Source of the DNA: Anarhynchus alexandrinus
Lineage: Eukaryota > Chordata > Aves > Charadriiformes > Charadriidae
Direction: 5' to 3'
NCBI GenBank assembly: GCA_008711295.1
Contig: VUYV01000155.1
Span: forward strand, 536,548-600,547
DNA length: 64,000 bases
In this document: in pieces, positions 12,810 through 24,508 of the stretch
Numbering within the stretch: position 1 is the stretch's first letter
Layout of the letters: the number at the start of each line of letters is the position of its first letter
The notes under the pieces: generated by a model
Told to the model about the DNA's origin: nothing
Databases searched by the model: none
The model's input: only the letters and a program-made list of their open reading frames with translations
Program-made: the position numbers and the translations under genes

Positions 12810-14948
12810 GCAGAGACCTGCTTGGCAGAGTACAATGGGATAAAGCCAGGGACGGAAGAAAGGCCCAAGAAAGCCGGTGAGTATTCAAGGAGCAATGCAT
12901 TCCAGCAAAGAGGAAATCAGGCGAAAATGCCAGGAGGCCTGCATTGATGAACAAGGAGCTCCTGGACAAACTCAAACACAAAAGGAAGCCTACAGACGGT
13001 GGGAGTAGGGACAGGTAGCCTGGGAGGAATACAGAGAAATTGTCTGAGCAACCAGGGATCAGGTTAGGAAAGCTAAAGCCCAGGTAGAGTTAAATCTGGC
13101 CAGGAATGTCAAGGGCAACCAGAAAAGCTTCTACAGATATGTCAGTGGTAAAAGGAAGACTAGGGAAAATGTGGGTCCTCTCTGGAAGGAAATGGGAGAC
13201 CTTATCTCCCAGGATATGGAGAAGGCTGAGGTACTCAAAGACTTTTTTCCTCAGTCTTCACATAGTGAAGTGCTCTAGCCACACCACCCAAGTTGCAGAA
13301 GGCAAAGGCAGGGACAGGGAGAATGAAAAACAACCCACTGTAGGTGAAGATCAAGTATGAAACCATCTAAGAAACCTGAAGGTACGCAAGTCTGTAGGAC
13401 GTGACGAAATCCATCTGTGGGTCCTGGGGGAACTTGCGGATGAAGTTGCTAGGCTGCTTTCCATTATATTTGAAAAGTTGGGGCAGTCTGGTGAAGTTCC
13501 CACTGACTGGAAAAGGAGAAACATAAACCCCATTTTCAAAAAGGGAAAAAAGAAAGACCCAGGGAACTACAGGCTGGTCAGCCTCACCTCTGTGCCTGGC
13601 AAGATCATGGAGCAGATCATCCTGGAAAATATACTAAGGCCTATGGAAAACAAAGTGATTGGTAACAGCCAACATGGCTTCACCAAGGGCAAATCATGTC
13701 TGACAGATTTAGTGGCCTTCTATGATGGCGTTACAGTGTTGGCAGATTAAGGGGAGAGCAACTGACATCATCTACCTGGACTTATGCAAAGCATTTGACA
13801 CTGTCCTACATGACAACCTTGTCTCTAAATGGGAGACATGGATTTGACGGATGGACCACTTGGTGGAGAAGGAATTGGCTGGATGGTCGCGCTCAAAGAG
13901 TTGAGGTCTGCAGCTCAATGTCCAAGTGAAAACCAGTGACAAGTGGTGTTTCTCATGCGTCAGTACTGGGACCGGTGCTGTTTAACATCTGTATTGGTGA
14001 CACGGACAGTGGGATTGAGTGCACACTCAGCAAGTTTACCAAAAACACCAAGCTGTGTGGAGTGGTTGACACACTGGAGGGAAGGGATGCCATCCAGAGG
14101 GACCTTGACAGGCTTGAGAGGTGGGCTCATGTGAACCTCATGAAGTTCAACAAGGCCAAATACAAGGTCCTACACCTGGGTCAGGACAATCCCAAACACA
14201 AATACAGGCTGGGTGGAGTGGAGAATGGATTGAGAACAGCCCTGAGGAGAAGGACTTGGGACGTGATAGTGAATGAGAAGGTCAACATGAGCCGGCAATG
14301 TGAGTTTGCAGCCCAGAAAGCCAACCACATCCTGACTGGCATCAAAAGATGCATGGCCAGGAGGTTGAGGGAAATGATTCTCCCCCTCTACTCTGCACTT
14401 GTGAGACCCCACCTGCAGTACTGCATCCAGCTTTGGAGCCGTCAGCACAGGAAAGATATGGACCTGTTGGAGCAAGTCCAGAGGAGGACCACAAAATTGA
14501 TCAGAGGGCTGGAGCACCTCTCCTATGAAGACAGGCTGAGAGAGTTGGGGTTGTTCAACCTGGAGAAGAGAAGGCTCCAGGGAGACCTCATAGCAGCCTT
14601 CCAGTATCTGAAGGAGGCCTACAGGAAGGTGGGGAGGGACTCTTTATCAGGGAGTGTAGCAATAGGACAAGGGGTAATGGTTTTAAAATGGAAGAGGGTA
14701 GATTTTGGTTAGATTTGATATTAGGAAAAATTCTTTACTGTGAGGGTGGTGAGGCACTAGAATAGATTGCCCAGAGAAGTTGTGGATGTTCCATCCCTGG
14801 AAGTGTTCAAGGCCAGGTTGGATGGGGCTTTGAGCAACCTGGTCTAGTAGGAGACATCCCTGCCCATGTCAGGGGGTTTGGAATTAGATGATCTTCAAGG
14901 TCCTTTCCAACTCAAAGCATTCTATGATTCTGTGATGTTATTCTATGA
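12810..14948 (+). mobile_element. CR1 LINE, longest copy, 5'-truncated
   Basis: This copy covers about 2.1 kb of CR1: the linker between endonuclease and reverse transcriptase, most of the reverse transcriptase, the C-terminal part of ORF2 and the 3' UTR with terminal octamers (TTCTATGATTCTGTGATG, 14930-14947). The 5' UTR, ORF1 and endonuclease are missing, as usual for CR1. Its ORF2 is broken by several frameshifts and stops (see separate entry). The 3' end closely resembles the copies at 4.7 kb, 55 kb and 60 kb, suggesting related subfamilies, while the copy at 42 kb has a different tail. Confidence 0.97.
13078..14712 (+). pseudogene. CR1 ORF2 relic (reverse transcriptase)
   Basis: Conceptual translation in shifting frames recovers the CR1 order. 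The linker '[18 protein letters not shown]' is at about 13090-13143. The RT entry '[20 protein letters not shown]' is at 13563-13622 and '[16 protein letters not shown]' follows. RT motif A, '[11 protein letters not shown]', lies in a different frame around 13770-13802. The longest open piece, 258 codons, runs from 13936 to 14712. Motif B, normally PQGSVLGP, reads SHASVLGP, and the catalytic F/YADD box reads FTKN (about 14035), so both Asp residues are lost. At least two frameshifts, near 13750 and 13800-13940, separate the pieces. The protein is dead. Confidence 0.93.
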
Positions 14949-17870
14949 AATACAGTTGTCTCACAGGTAAAATTCAGCAGCCACGTTGCACCTGAAACAG
15001 AAAAAAAAAGCTCTTTATGCAAGCCAAAATGGTTTCTTAAATTTAAAATACAGTGTAAAGTTAAACATGCATAGCAATATTCTTCAAATCTCACAAACAT
15101 CTTCTGAGAAAATATTTCTGGGACTTACATTATTAAATAGCATGAGGACCTAGGCTCTGTCCTCGTGAGGAACAGCAGTAACGCAGTGCTGCTGCTCTGC
15201 AGCACTTTGGTTTCGAACTGCCTCACAGAGAAGCATGGCAAACGAAAGGAGAAGGAAGGTGTAATATGGATATATATTGATACAACTGTTCTTTCTTAAA
15301 TATCTCCACCTCAAAGGTCAGACTGTTTTCCTAACGATGATAGTTCAAGCCACTTCTGGTCATCCCACCCAAGCACATAAGTTATACAAATCCGTGTCTT
15401 TCCAAGTCTGTGATGCAGTGGTGAATGAAAACAGTTCTGGCCCATTACAAGTTTAATGTGAATGTATCAAGAAAGGACTGACTTTTGTCAAATGAAATTA
15501 CAGATTGTTGACAGTAGTAACGTACAGTATCCTAAAAAACCCCACAGTTTAAGTAGAAATTGAATGCAACTGTACTGCAAAAACACCACACACTCCTCAA
15601 GACATAGCAAAATGCAGAACCTCACAGAGTAACTGGATTATAAAGAGGAATTTGAGGACTGTTTTGGGGTTTTTTTTTGTTGGATTTTATGTTTGGTTTT
15701 ATTGTTATTTTGCTTTGCTATTTTTTTCTTGCTAATTTAAATGCAAAGATCATATATAACTAACACTGTGGAAAAATGAGAGTGATAAAAAGATTAATCC
15801 AAGGCATGTAGCATAAATCCAAAAGAAGATAGTGTAAATCTTTGATTATTTTTAAACTGCATAATACAGATAAATGGAATTTTATTAAAGCTCTCTGTAA
15901 AAACCAGGTACTGCATACTGATATTACTCATTTTGTTATTTTTTCCATCTAACATGACTACCAGTAGGACAAAGAGGTTAAAGGGAATATAAAGACAAAT
16001 AACATTTAAACAGATGTCAAGAAATGTTTTTTCATACAGAGAATTATTAAAGTACAGAGCAAGGCTCCCAGGCAAGATTGTTGAGGCAAAAACTCTAAGG
16101 TCATTAAGGAAACAATTATATACCATCATGGAAATGCTATACTAAAGAAAATTAGCTTTAATAAGTCAGTTAGCTTCACTAATTTTCTCAGGGATTTTTT
16201 TTTCTCTCTAAATCATATTTATTTGTTTAAGCTTGAGGACATGTGCTGTTTTTAAGCTGCGAATGGAAAAACCCAGAATGAGAGCAAGAGCCATAAAATG
16301 CAGGATATATATGATATAAAAAGAGTCATTAATAGATGAGCTTCTCTTTAAGGTACCACAGGTCACACTTTGAGTACACAGTGTTGAAATAAAAGCTGAT
16401 GCTATTTCCAGAGTTATGATAACATTATCTGAACCCTTTTACCTCATCATCTCATTTAAACTGTCAATATTAGCATACTCAGTTGTCACCCTCAGTTTTC
16501 TCTTCGTCTCTTTCTCTCTTTCTGCTGATTAAGAATCTACTGCCACTTGTTTAAGAACCACTTCAGAAAAACGGCTGATTCTTACAATTTATCAGACTGG
16601 TGCAGAGCTCCAGTCTCTGCAGTAAAGACCATAAGGGCCATGGCTATATCTGCTATATAAATAAAGCATGCAATTACTACTACTGAAGAGTAGAAATGGC
16701 TCCAAAATACTTTTCTTCCTATGGTAACTCTCATACCTAATAACAGGACAAACCTTAAGACTCAGTGTTTAACTAATGGGTACTGCAAGTGTGGGAACAC
16801 ATCTAATGAATACATTATTTTAGCTGGGTTGGTATATATTGGATCAAGAAATATTTGCAATCAGTATTTGCAAATATTTGGGTAAGTAGTATAGTTAGGG
16901 ACAAAAGATTTTATTTGGGGCATTCAGATTCCCAGAAGAAATTAAATGAATCCAGGATTTGACTGGTTTTGTTGATTTAAAACCAAGATTTTTCAACTAC
17001 TTTTTGAATTATGAAAACACAGTCAGCAATGTCAGCCACTCTACAACCCCCATTAAATTCTATAAATACGCTGGAAGCACTGAAATGAACTTAAAACATG
17101 GAAATAAATAGACCCACTAATAACCTAAACAGAATCTAGTCCATAAAGCTGAAATTTTTAAGGGAATCAGTACCTTCACTGAGACTTTGTTGTTACTATT
17201 GATGTTATGAAGTGGTTGCCCAAGTATCCAGAAGCATAAACCCTTTGGAAATAGTTGGGAAAAAGATAGCAAGAGGGAAAGAGAAAACCATCAGAAAGGA
17301 AAGTGAAGACTATCAGAAAGAAAAGAGGAACCCTTTTTCATTGTTGTTTGTACAATTAAATACATCTTGAAAGCTTGTGTTACACTGTGAATGCCAAAAG
17401 ATACCACAAAGCAAAAAGCCATGCCTAGCTATCAGCTGAAGTCACAATCTCTCTGGCTAGGGAGTGATCAAACTCAGAGCAAAGTCTTTGATCATAGGAT
17501 GAGTCCCTGGTGGGAGAAAACCAGCATGAAGTGCTTTTGTATTTCCCTGTGAGTATGGACCATGCTGTAGGTTACATCGACAAGTTGACAAGCATGTCAG
17601 CTTCTTTGAAGCTACCACTCATTTTTTGTGCAGATGAACTTTAAATTATAGATAATTGATTGCTGTTTTACTGAACCCCTGAGCTTATTAACCAGAATAG
17701 GAAAAGATCTGTTGCTGTTCTAATGAGATGGATTCCATCCACTGGGAATATGAATGGACTCATGATAATTGTTGCTCTGAGACAAGGCTTCCTAATGATT
17801 CTGCTCTTGGAGTAGTGCCATTAAACCGAAGCTTAAGTTTCGGAATAAGATAGATTCTTTATTTCAGAGG
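14949..17870. other. Unique AT-rich non-coding DNA
   Basis: No gene, RNA or recognisable repeat is supported. A T-rich tract at 15661-15735 and purine-rich imperfect repeats at 17270-17330 are low-complexity. A 111-codon minus frame at 15794-16129 has random-like hydrophobic composition and no splice or start context. Confidence 0.6.
17826..17843. repeat. Near-perfect 18-bp palindrome
   Basis: CCGAAGCTTAAGTTTCGG reads almost identically on both strands, with one mismatched pair, and keeps two CpGs in AT-rich DNA. It could be a factor-binding site or chance. Confidence 0.5.
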
Positions 17871-17879
17871 AATATACTG

Positions 17880-17952
17880 CTGATTCAAAAAGATTGACCT
17901 GATGATCCAATAGATCTTTGTCAACTTTAATGAAATGCTGTACCGATTCAGG
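17880..17952 (+). mobile_element. Possible old CR1 3' tail
   Basis: The stretch 'gattgacctgatgatcc' followed by 'agatctttgtcaac' and 'tttaatgaaatgctgta' aligns by eye with the end of the CR1 3' UTR (the 'ttggactygatgatcttaaa' and 'ggtcttttccaacctaa' blocks, then the octamers). Many positions have drifted, so this would be a much older insertion than the other copies. Chance similarity is possible. Confidence 0.35.
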
Positions 17953-20335
17953 AACATCACCAAAACTGGCATTTCAAAGACAGGCTATTCGTTCTCTGCT
18001 AAGCTTTCCTGTGCAATTGTTCAGAATAACTGAGAAAATGGCAAAAGATCCATGCCTTGACAACAGTCTGCTTTAATCAAGGTTGAATGTGGACCTGACC
18101 AGAATAGTGATGGTATTGAACAACAGCTCAAGATCTTTCTTTAACCTCAGAAAAACAGATGGGGGTGGGAGGATGTGCTATACTCAATAGTAAAAGTTTT
18201 CCTTCATTGACATAACAGATATTTAGTGGACACAGGTTTCGCTTCTATTTGTACAATGCTAAGGGCAGTAAGCCAGGGTAAGCTGTTCAGTCACTGTGGA
18301 AGAACTGTACTCAGTCACACATCATCAGCTGTGCGGCAGGTAGAGCTGGATGGTCTGGAAAAAACTGCAGTGCCACAATTGAACATCCTTTGCCATTGAA
18401 CCGACTGTGCAAAGTTGAGAGATAGGTGCTTCCTGAGCAATAACTAGCGATCTCCTTGTCCTGCTGGCAATTTATCTGAAATCAAGGTTTTCATTTGTCC
18501 TTCCTTCACAGGTGTTTCATATGCATTTTGTGCAAATTGTTCAGAATTCAAAAGAAGTGAAACACACTTTAGGGGTAATTAGCCCGGTTTCCTGTGTGGG
18601 TGTGTCTGTGTCCATCTGTGTGCCCTTTCTGAATAATTTTGAAAGATTGTTTTCTTTAAGCAAATCTGGCAGAAAAACAGAGGCCTTGAGGATATAAAAT
18701 ATCTACAAATTCTGTGAAAAAGGACAGCTGGTTAAATGGGTGTTTTACTCGAGTTTATCTAATGACTGTCCTTGGTACAGAAAAGAGTTTATTGCTAAAT
18801 TTCCCTGAGATTTGCACCAAATGATTCAAATGAATACCCCAACCCTGCAAAAAGATAACAAAGAAACTTTCAGCATCTTGGAGTCTGGAAAATCCAATGG
18901 TCACAGAGATTCAGGATTCATTAATTCTGATCTGAAGCACCAGCTCCTGGAGTCACACTATCTGAAAGGATACTCTGACTTATTTTGTAAAAGTTCTACT
19001 TCTCAAGACAGTAAAAGAAAGTTTGAAAACTGCCCCAAGTGTGTCACATGAACCAAAAAGCAAAAAAGCAAATAATTGCCCCTCATATTTTGACATGGTC
19101 ATTAAAAAAACCAAACCAAAACAGAACAAAACAAAACAAAACAAAAACACACCAAAAAAAAACCCACAAAAGAACAAGTTTAAAGATTTTTTTTTGACTG
19201 CCTTACTATTTTCACATAATTGGGGCTGACAATAATATGCTGGATTCTTCCAAGCTGTTAAATATAACATCACCTAGCTTATTTGTAAAACACTGGGTCA
19301 GAGGAGCACAATTGTGTTCTACAGCTTGTAAATGAACTGCTTACTATTATTTAATGGTAAAAAATCAATAACTGAGCTTTGCAATAAAATATACAGCATA
19401 AACACCGAGTACAGTGTTTAGATATTTACTGATTCTAAAATCTTAACATTCTTAAACTACTGTTTTAGATTCATCACAAAAATGAATTTTATTGATCTAA
19501 GAAATTTTAAATCTTTGCACAATGTATATCTTTTTGCATAAATGATTAAACCAAATTTCTTTGCATTCTTCCGTGGGAAAAACAGCAAAGAGAAAGAAAA
19601 CATGATCACAGAATTTTTTCTTATTACTCTAATAAAATCCAAGACAAAGGTCAGATGACTTTAGTGACTACTGTAAACCTTTTTCTTTCTGAAAAAAATG
19701 CTTATTCAATGACTAGCTCTAGCAGAGGCTCCCCAAACGAATTTGTCAAGAAGTTTTACCCAGAGCATAAATTCATCTTTCTGTGCAGACACTTTCATTG
19801 CAGCTCATTAGGCAAAGCAAGTATAAGTAAGACATGATCAGCCTGTAAACTATGGTGAAATTCACTTGCACCCCCCAAAAAAGTAATATAATAAAAATTC
19901 ACAGTATTTTATATTTTTACCTTTTTAGAATGCCTATATTTTTGCTCTATTGATAAATATATAGACTGAAAAATGCTCAAGCCGTTAGCAGTCTTTGTAG
20001 GATGGGTTTTCCTCCTTGTATTCTTTAATATCAATGTAAGAGCATGATTGACCTTCAGTGCTAAATACAATTGTTGTCCTCATGTTATTTATTCAACTTG
20101 AGAAATGTTAATTAATGGGATTACTTACAAGATATGGATTTATGAACCTCTACTACCTATATTTAGCAGAACATATAGATATTACTTAAGAACAACTTTT
20201 TCAGGAATGAATGTCATTCCTATTCATTCCAATACCAAAGCAGACACAGAGTTTTCTTTAGTTAAATCTATATCACATATGGAAGCCTTTAGATTCATTG
20301 GAACTGTCAGAAAAAAATAGGTCAGTGACATGTAC
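17953..20335. other. Unique non-coding DNA with A-rich tract
   Basis: No gene is supported. An (ACAAA)n-type tract at 19107-19170 generates Lys/Asn-rich and Phe-rich spurious frames. Nothing else is recognised. Confidence 0.55.
19107..19170 (+). repeat. (CAAAA)n low-complexity tract
   Basis: A-rich tract of CAAAA and CCAAA units ending in poly-A/CCC. Simple-sequence expansion. Confidence 0.85.
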
Positions 20336-20430
20336 CTGCATTCCACTGTCTCCTCCATGCTCACCAGGGGAGTATCAGTCATTTCATCTTGCCTGCGCTC
20401 CAGCAGATCCCATGTTGCTTGCGTTCCTGT
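20336..20430 (-). CDS. Candidate coding exon, unrecognised product
   Basis: On the minus strand a 95-nt segment lies between an acceptor-like CCATGCAG (preceded by a C/T-rich run, with no AG in between) and a donor-like TGCAG|GTACAT. A stronger alternative donor, CTG|GTGAGC, would end it at 20365. The frame starts at a codon boundary and gives 31 codons plus two bases, beginning TGTQATWDLLERRQDEMTDT and continuing with an acidic VSMEETVEC segment. GC content and CpG number exceed those of the flanks, and composition (Glu, Asp, Arg, Thr, Trp) is unlike AT-rich noise. The frame stays open well beyond the exon in both directions. I recognise no family; it may instead be constrained non-coding DNA. 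Confidence 0.3.
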
Positions 20431-20436
20431 CTGCAT

Positions 20437-22468
20437 GGTAAGCCGGTTTCGAGTGGAGGGAAAAAAGTATTCTTATTTAAGATAAATAGGAAACAGAGAT
20501 TCTACATCTGAGAAGCGCCTCACGTCCTGATCTCCTGGGACAGGACTCTTGTTTAAACTGAGGAATCTCATGCCAGTGTTATCCCTCGAGGGGTATGTCA
20601 ACTGGCGTCTGCCTGCTACTCCAGAGTTTGGTCTCCTGCACATCCAATTTCATATGTTCCAGCCTTGTGCAGACATCTTAGATGTTCTAGGGAATGTCTA
20701 GCCAAATGGCACTAAGAGTTTAGACAACAGAACCACACCCTGATTCTCCTTACATGGCTTCTCTAGGTATTACGTAATTATAACAAAAACTGGATGACTA
20801 CCAATGCTGAACAGGACTAAATAAAGTGGATCCTGAAAGGATGGCTGTACGTACATTTCTCAGCAATTCCCTCCACTGTCAGTAAAAGATGCTACTGACT
20901 ACAGGTGCCTTAATTTATTATTCAACAAGGATGCTGATGCTGAGGAATCAAAAAAAGTGCTCAGGCACAAGTTTATTGGAAGCATATTTTAGATCATTTA
21001 CTTCTAACATTTATAGAGCTACAACTATTTTAACACAAGACCACAGTTATTCAAAAGATGAAGCAACCTCACCACTGCGAGCAGATCCTAGCAAAATTAG
21101 GCTGATGTATTTTATGTCATGAGCATAGGTAAAATGGCAAGTTGCTAACAAATTCTGTCTTGTCTTATTTCACAATAAATTATCTGACATGCATACAGTT
21201 TAGACTGTGTGTACGGCAATTGCTCTGAGAAATCTTTTACTCATCATTTATTCCTTAAGCATATAGGATACATGCATCTTAACAGTTTCTCAACATTTGT
21301 TGCTGGCTGTTACACAATTGATTATCTGTACAGAATACCATTTGAGTTTCAGCTTCTTATAGTGGGTGATCAATCAAGTCACTGACAAGTTAATAAATCT
21401 GTTTACCTCTTATCATTATTTTACTACTTTGTTTTGATTGAGTAAATGGCTGTTTTGGTTGTTTTGACTTATTGAAGTGGAACATGACCTGTACCTACGC
21501 AAACTTTAATTGTCCCACCTACATATGTTTACAAAATAAGGAAAATGTTAAAATTCTTCCCTATTTTCTATCTTCTCAAAGGTATCACACTGGAGTCACT
21601 GAAACATTTATCAGCTGTACCTGGAATATGATCCCTCCAGATATACTTACTGGGGCCTGATTCCTAAATTTGTTTCATCTATTTTTCTATCTACATTTGG
21701 AAAATACTGTAGGGGTGTTCTAGAAACATTGCAAAGCTATCAGAAGATCATCAACATCAAGATCATATTTTCTTTTGGATTCCCAGCAATGTCAGCAGAA
21801 GAGGCTAGAAAAGTTTCCCCATCTTGGCTCCTCGGAGACAGTGGTTGTTGATTTGAGTTGCTTGACAATTTTCCATCTGAACTAAGCTTATTTTGTAAGT
21901 GCTTTCTTCAGTAAGAAATATATCAATTTAAAGCCATTATGGAGTCCAAGGACCAGGAAGAGAAAAAGATGCCTATATATGCCTAGGCTTTGCTAGGTTC
22001 TCTCAGCACTGCCTTTGTGTGTGCTTCTGAACATTTACAGATTTCCTAAGGTAAATCAGTGTTGTATCTCCAGGTGTTATCACAATCTTAAAACAGAGTT
22101 AGCTTTAATATGGCAACCTTGGCCAGAGTGAAACCGCACCAGCACAGGCTCCCATGTCTGGTTTGTAATCCAACTTCGCAATATCATAGGGCCAAGACAG
22201 ATCCTACATGATCAAATATAGATATCTATCACCATCTGTCCCAAAAATTGTCCAGCTGGTTTCAAGAATCATACAGTCATAGTACCTGAAAGGCATTAGG
22301 TAGGAGACAGTCAAAATGTATCAGTGAAATGTGGCAGAACTCAATACTGTTCTGGGTGACAAAACCCCTTGAAATCACTATCCCTTTGCTATTAATTATG
22401 AATGAATGTTGTATCTAACATATGTTGGCATAGGTCATATGTCATCTCCACTTGCAGAACACACCTAC
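20437..22468. other. Unique DNA, nothing recognised
   Basis: The part at 20510-20760 is more GC-balanced than average but shows no protein-like frame or repeat. The remainder is AT-rich with short random frames. Confidence 0.5.
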
Positions 22469-22621
22469 CCAGAATTAGGTCTCCAGATTTCTTCAGTGTG
22501 GAGAAAATGTTAAGAGGAACGGCCACAGCCAGCTGAGCAGCACTGTCTCCTACTTTAATATCGCAAAATGCAAACAAGGAATGTGACTGCACTGTAGCAA
22601 ACTCTAACAGCAAGTTCCCCT
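22469..22621 (-). CDS. Candidate coding exon, unrecognised product
   Basis: On the minus strand a 153-nt segment starts after TAATTCCACAG and ends before GTAGGT. Its length is a multiple of three, and the frame is split after the first base of a codon at both ends (symmetric 1-1 phase), a pattern common in modular extracellular proteins. The frame reads EGNLLLEFATVQSHSLFAFC then DIKVGDSAAQLAVAVPLNIF and STLKKSGDLILG. It is open from 22670 to 22392. An Asn-Ser-Ser/Asn-Ser-Thr pair just upstream would be glycosylation sequons if translated. I know no family match. A decayed pseudogene or a chance frame remain alternatives. Confidence 0.27.
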
Positions 22622-22947
22622 CTGTGGAATTAGATGAATTCGCACCAATTGGAATAGACTTGAGAACAGATTACTCAGTCCCATAACATCACTCTGACCT
22701 GAGGGTCATCTAATAATCTTTCTGCTAATGTGGGATTATTCTATTCTTGATCCTGATGGTGATAGTTATAGGAGAGAGTCTTTCTGAGAGAGAAGCTTTC
22801 ACTTTTTGTTCCTCTCATAGTGACTTAATTTGGAATTTCAAATTGCAAAAGTTGACATGTTATCTTTTGAATTGTTAAAGGAAATTCTTGAATTCAAGGC
22901 CAAAAATAAAATTAGGATCTTCCTGTGGTTGTAGATGTTGGCATGTT

Positions 22948-22964
22948 AAAAAAAAAAAAAAAAA
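22948..22964 (+). repeat. Poly-A run of 17
   Basis: An AATAAA sits about 45 bases upstream (near 22904), which would fit the 3' end of an old retroposed transcript. No matching flanking duplication was found, so a simple homopolymer is equally likely. Confidence 0.7.
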
Positions 22965-24484
22965 GATTCTGGAGTGTCCTTTTTTATTTAAATTATGAGT
23001 GTGTAGTGCTTAATGCCATTATTAAGACATTGCTCTGAAGGTCTGTTGTCACACTGCTGTTCTTTTCTTCTTGTTGTTTCCACTATGAGGATTTGAGTTA
23101 TTGTCACCTGAGATAAAGGCCTCACTTGTAAAACAGAAAAAGTAAAAATTTTTTACAGTCCTGTTTATATGTAAGGTGAAACATTTAATGCGGAACCCAG
23201 TAGATCTCAGGAGAGGGCATATATATATTGCAATAATATTTACATTTTTATCTGGTTCTGTATTTTAGGTTTCATCTCTTTTGAGATGCAGTCCTTGTGC
23301 CATATTTGTTACTCACGTGTTACATCAGTTTCTGGTTCGGTTTATCATAGCACTTAGGTAGCAGTAAAAATATTCTTCTCCATAGTAAGGACAAGTAGGT
23401 CCTCCACTTGAATCCTATCCAGAGTTTTGGAAGATATATTGAGGTAAGAAGAATAGTAGTATAAACAGGGCAAATCTATAAATCACCATACCTTCAGGGT
23501 AATTTTCAAGGTCATAGATGATGCATGAGACTCTCCTTTTATCTGGTGGTTCTGTTGTTTTTGGGTATTCTTGAGTAGAAATATTTCACAGTATTAGAAA
23601 AAGACACACACATTATGTTTGAGTATTTTATGTAGTAAAAACGTAGAGGTAGTCATGAATTTGATAAGATATGGCATCCTGAATACCAAAAGCATAAAAA
23701 ACATGGGAAATAAAAAAAATCAGTAATTTTGTGAGTTTCATATGGTTTTTACAATTGCTACAATAGAAACTCTTGTAGAGAGATTAATTACCACCTAGGG
23801 CTAACAGCACCCATGTGCAGCTATTAAATGATGATTATTTTTTTAACAGATTTCTAGATATTGCAGAATTTTGTTAATGTCTGAAAAATGAGATTTAACA
23901 AAGAAAGGAGTCGTTGTTCTTGATACTTCACTAAATTAATGATAGTGGAGCCTTTAAAAAGCTATCAAATATATATACAAGAAAAGAATGACCACTCTAC
24001 AGTACCAGTTTTTGGAGCAATTAGTATTCTCTTGCTTTTATGTGCACATTAATAAACACACACAGAGAACTGTGGTTTCCAAGTGGGAAAACCTCCCACC
24101 CTGCACCACCCAACAGGTAGTGCGTTCTTTCTGGATCTTTCATCTTCTTGAACAGTGTTCACACTTTGAAGCAACTCTGAAAAAAATAAGTAGGTAAAGT
24201 TAATGATCACCTTTTCCACAAGGCCTATACCACGTGGTCATATATATATAATGATGGAACATTTTATTTAAATAATAAAGAAAGAGCAAACAATTTATAA
24301 GGAATATCATAACAGCATGTTTGCTGAAACGTGGTTAAATTGTTTTGAGTCTACTAGTTAATTGCTGGAGATCTTTGATATCCAAAACATTTTTGTCTGC
24401 CGAGAAAGAGCAGGAACACATAAAACTTTCTTCTGTCTTACAAAGAAACTGTTTACTATTCCCTTCCTAAGGATTTTTGTTTCA

Positions 24485-24508
24485 TTTTGTTTTGTTTTGT
24501 TTTGTTTT
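24485..24508 (+). repeat. (TTTTG)n microsatellite
   Basis: Four to five tandem TTTTG units, uninterrupted. Confidence 0.85.

Noticed and set aside
14170..14517. 115-codon minus frame inside the CR1
   Set aside because: Antisense shadow of the CR1 reverse-transcriptase frame.
22904..22964. AATAAA plus poly-A as the end of a processed pseudogene
   Set aside because: No protein or transcript similarity is seen upstream on the plus strand and no flanking duplication was found.
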